Made by a program: the position numbers and the translations under genes
The notes under the pieces: generated by a model
Database searches by the model: none
What the model saw: the letters and a program-made list of their open reading frames with translations, nothing else
Told to the model about the DNA's origin: nothing
Assembly: GCA_030613045.1 (NCBI GenBank)
Contig: JAUWMS010000188.1
Coordinates: forward strand, 1-5,918
Length of the DNA: 5,918 nucleotides
Direction: 5' to 3'
DNA from: Candidatus Latescibacterota bacterium
GTDB taxonomy: Bacteria > Latescibacterota > 4484-107
Shown: in pieces, positions 5,067 to 5,918 of the stretch
Numbering within the stretch: position 1 is the stretch's first letter
Layout: each line of letters starts with the position of its first letter

Positions 5067-5083
5067 AGGCCGAAATCATTTTC

Positions 5084-5092
5084 AGGGAGGTG
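5084..5092 (+). promoter_or_regulatory. Strong Shine-Dalgarno of secA
   Basis: AGGGAGGTG (5084-5092), a near-perfect anti-16S complement, lies 7 nt before the ATG at 5100. It fixes the secA start and is the strongest ribosome-binding site in the window. No convincing promoter is visible in 5020-5083. Confidence 0.8.
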
Positions 5093-5099
5093 CATCACC

Positions 5100-5918
5100 A
5101 TGTTTTCCAAACTAATAACAAAATTTTTCGGCAATAAATACGAACGGGACCTTAAGAAGATTCAGCCGATTGTGGAGGAGATCAATCGGATCTATGAAAC
5201 GCTGCACGAAATCCCGGACGAAGAACTGAAAACGAAAACCGCTCAATTCAAGGCTCGTATCGCGGAGGAACGGGAGGCGATCAGGCAGCAGATGACGGAA
5301 ACGGGGGAATCGGAGGAGGAAGTCGAGAAGGCAGTGAAGGCCGGGGAGCAGGCGATTTTGGACGAAATCCTCCCGGAAGCCTACGCGATGGTCAAGGAGG
5401 CCTGCCGGCGCTTGGTGGGCGAGTCGTGGGTGGTCAGCGGGCAAAAGGTTACGTGGGATATGATTCCGTACGACGTGCAATTGATCGGAGCCATTGTGCT
5501 GCACCAGAGGAAGATCACGGAGATGGCCACGGGTGAAGGAAAGACCCTCGTCGCCACGATGCCCTTGTACCTCAACGCGCTCACGGGACGAGGCGTGCAT
5601 CTCGTCACCGTAAACGATTATCTGGCCCGCCGCGATCAGGAATGGATGGCGAAGATCTATGAGAACCTGGGATTGACGGTGGATTGTCTGCAAAACGAAA
5701 TGGATCCGCCCCGGAGAAAAATTGCGTACGCGGCGGACATCACCTACGGCACGAACAACGAGTTCGGCTTCGACTACCTCCGGGACAATTACAGCACGTT
5801 CAGGTCGGAGGACAGGGTGCAGCGTCCCTATTATTACGCGATTGTGGATGAGGTGGATTTTGTCCTCATAGACGAAGCGCGCACGCCGCTGATCATCTCC
5901 GGGCCGGTGTCCGAATCC
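5100..5918 (+). CDS. secA: Protein translocase ATPase SecA (N-terminal part; runs off window)
   Basis: SecA is the ATP-driven motor that pushes secretory preproteins through SecYEG at the inner face of the cytoplasmic membrane. The frame is open from ATG 5100 to the last base: 273 codons of a protein normally about 850-1100 aa. It shows the N-terminus [31 protein letters not shown] (91-104), [11 protein letters not shown] (124-134), Walker A MATGEGKT (142-149), [19 protein letters not shown] (161-179), [18 protein letters not shown] (213-230) and Walker [21 protein letters not shown] (249-268). Compared with the E. coli protein, as I recall it, there are roughly 20-25 extra residues rich in E, K and Q before LPEA and about 12 extra ([14 protein letters not shown] region, 110-123) before YDVQL. 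Both features recall Bacteroidetes/FCB-type SecA. F253 replaces the common Ser after DEVD. No break is seen. Confidence 0.97.
   Translation, partial: MFSKLITKFFGNKYERDLKKIQPIVEEINRIYETLHEIPDEELKTKTAQFKARIAEEREAIRQQMTETGESEEEVEKAVKAGEQAILDEILPEAYAMVKEACRRLVGESWVVSGQKVTWDMIPYDVQLIGAIVLHQRKITEMATGEGKTLVATMPLYLNALTGRGVHLVTVNDYLARRDQEWMAKIYENLGLTVDCLQNEMDPPRRKIAYAADITYGTNNEFGFDYLRDNYSTFRSEDRVQRPYYYAIVDEVDFVLIDEARTPLIISGPVSES

Noticed and set aside
4330..5079. Antisense open frame of 249 codons opposite the phosphoesterase gene
   Set aside because: It mirrors a gene with all its catalytic motifs intact; no ribosome-binding site or family motif was seen on the minus strand.

Overview
This window holds a same-strand riboflavin (vitamin B2) biosynthesis cluster followed by housekeeping genes, all on the + strand: ribD (5' end cut by the window edge), ribE, ribBA, ribH, nusB, a calcineurin-like metallophosphoesterase and the first 273 codons of secA (3' end cut by the window edge). 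Each call rests on complete, diagnostic family motifs. Most genes have a clear Shine-Dalgarno sequence.

The four rib genes cover nearly the whole pathway from GTP and ribulose 5-phosphate to riboflavin. RibA (C-terminal half of RibBA) opens GTP. RibD deaminates and reduces the product. RibB (N-terminal half of RibBA) makes the four-carbon unit. RibH joins the two branches to lumazine, and RibE dismutates lumazine to riboflavin. The only step without an obvious enzyme is dephosphorylation of the ribitylaminouracil phosphate. The metallophosphoesterase downstream of nusB is a speculative candidate for it and may equally be an unrelated neighbour. No FMN riboswitch is visible; if there is one, it would lie upstream of ribD, outside the window.

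The coding DNA is moderately GC-rich. The SecA N-terminal half resembles the long SecA of the Bacteroidetes/Chlorobi (FCB) assemblage rather than the shorter proteobacterial form: it has extra residues before the conserved LPEA motif, then a W-(8 residues)-W segment before YDVQL, and MATGEGKT as Walker A. I infer a member of the FCB superphylum or a related, perhaps uncultured, lineage. The species cannot be named from this sequence.

The unusual part lies between the genes. All six gene junctions are 63-97 nt long, rather than the overlaps or few-base gaps usual in a tight operon. Each is largely filled by short-period repeats or palindromes of a few recurring families: a CGTGNNN heptamer array (three junctions), a TTCAAAG/CTTTGAA family (two junctions), a 14-bp AAATGAC family with a near-perfect 77-bp palindrome (one junction), and a GC-rich 11-bp hairpin (one junction). 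The heptamer arrays begin 2-4 nt after the stop codons of the preceding genes. At ribD and nusB the repeat runs into the coding sequence and encodes the last 12 and 17 residues. This looks like repeated colonisation of post-stop DNA by dispersed repeats, possibly acting as mRNA processing or stability elements.
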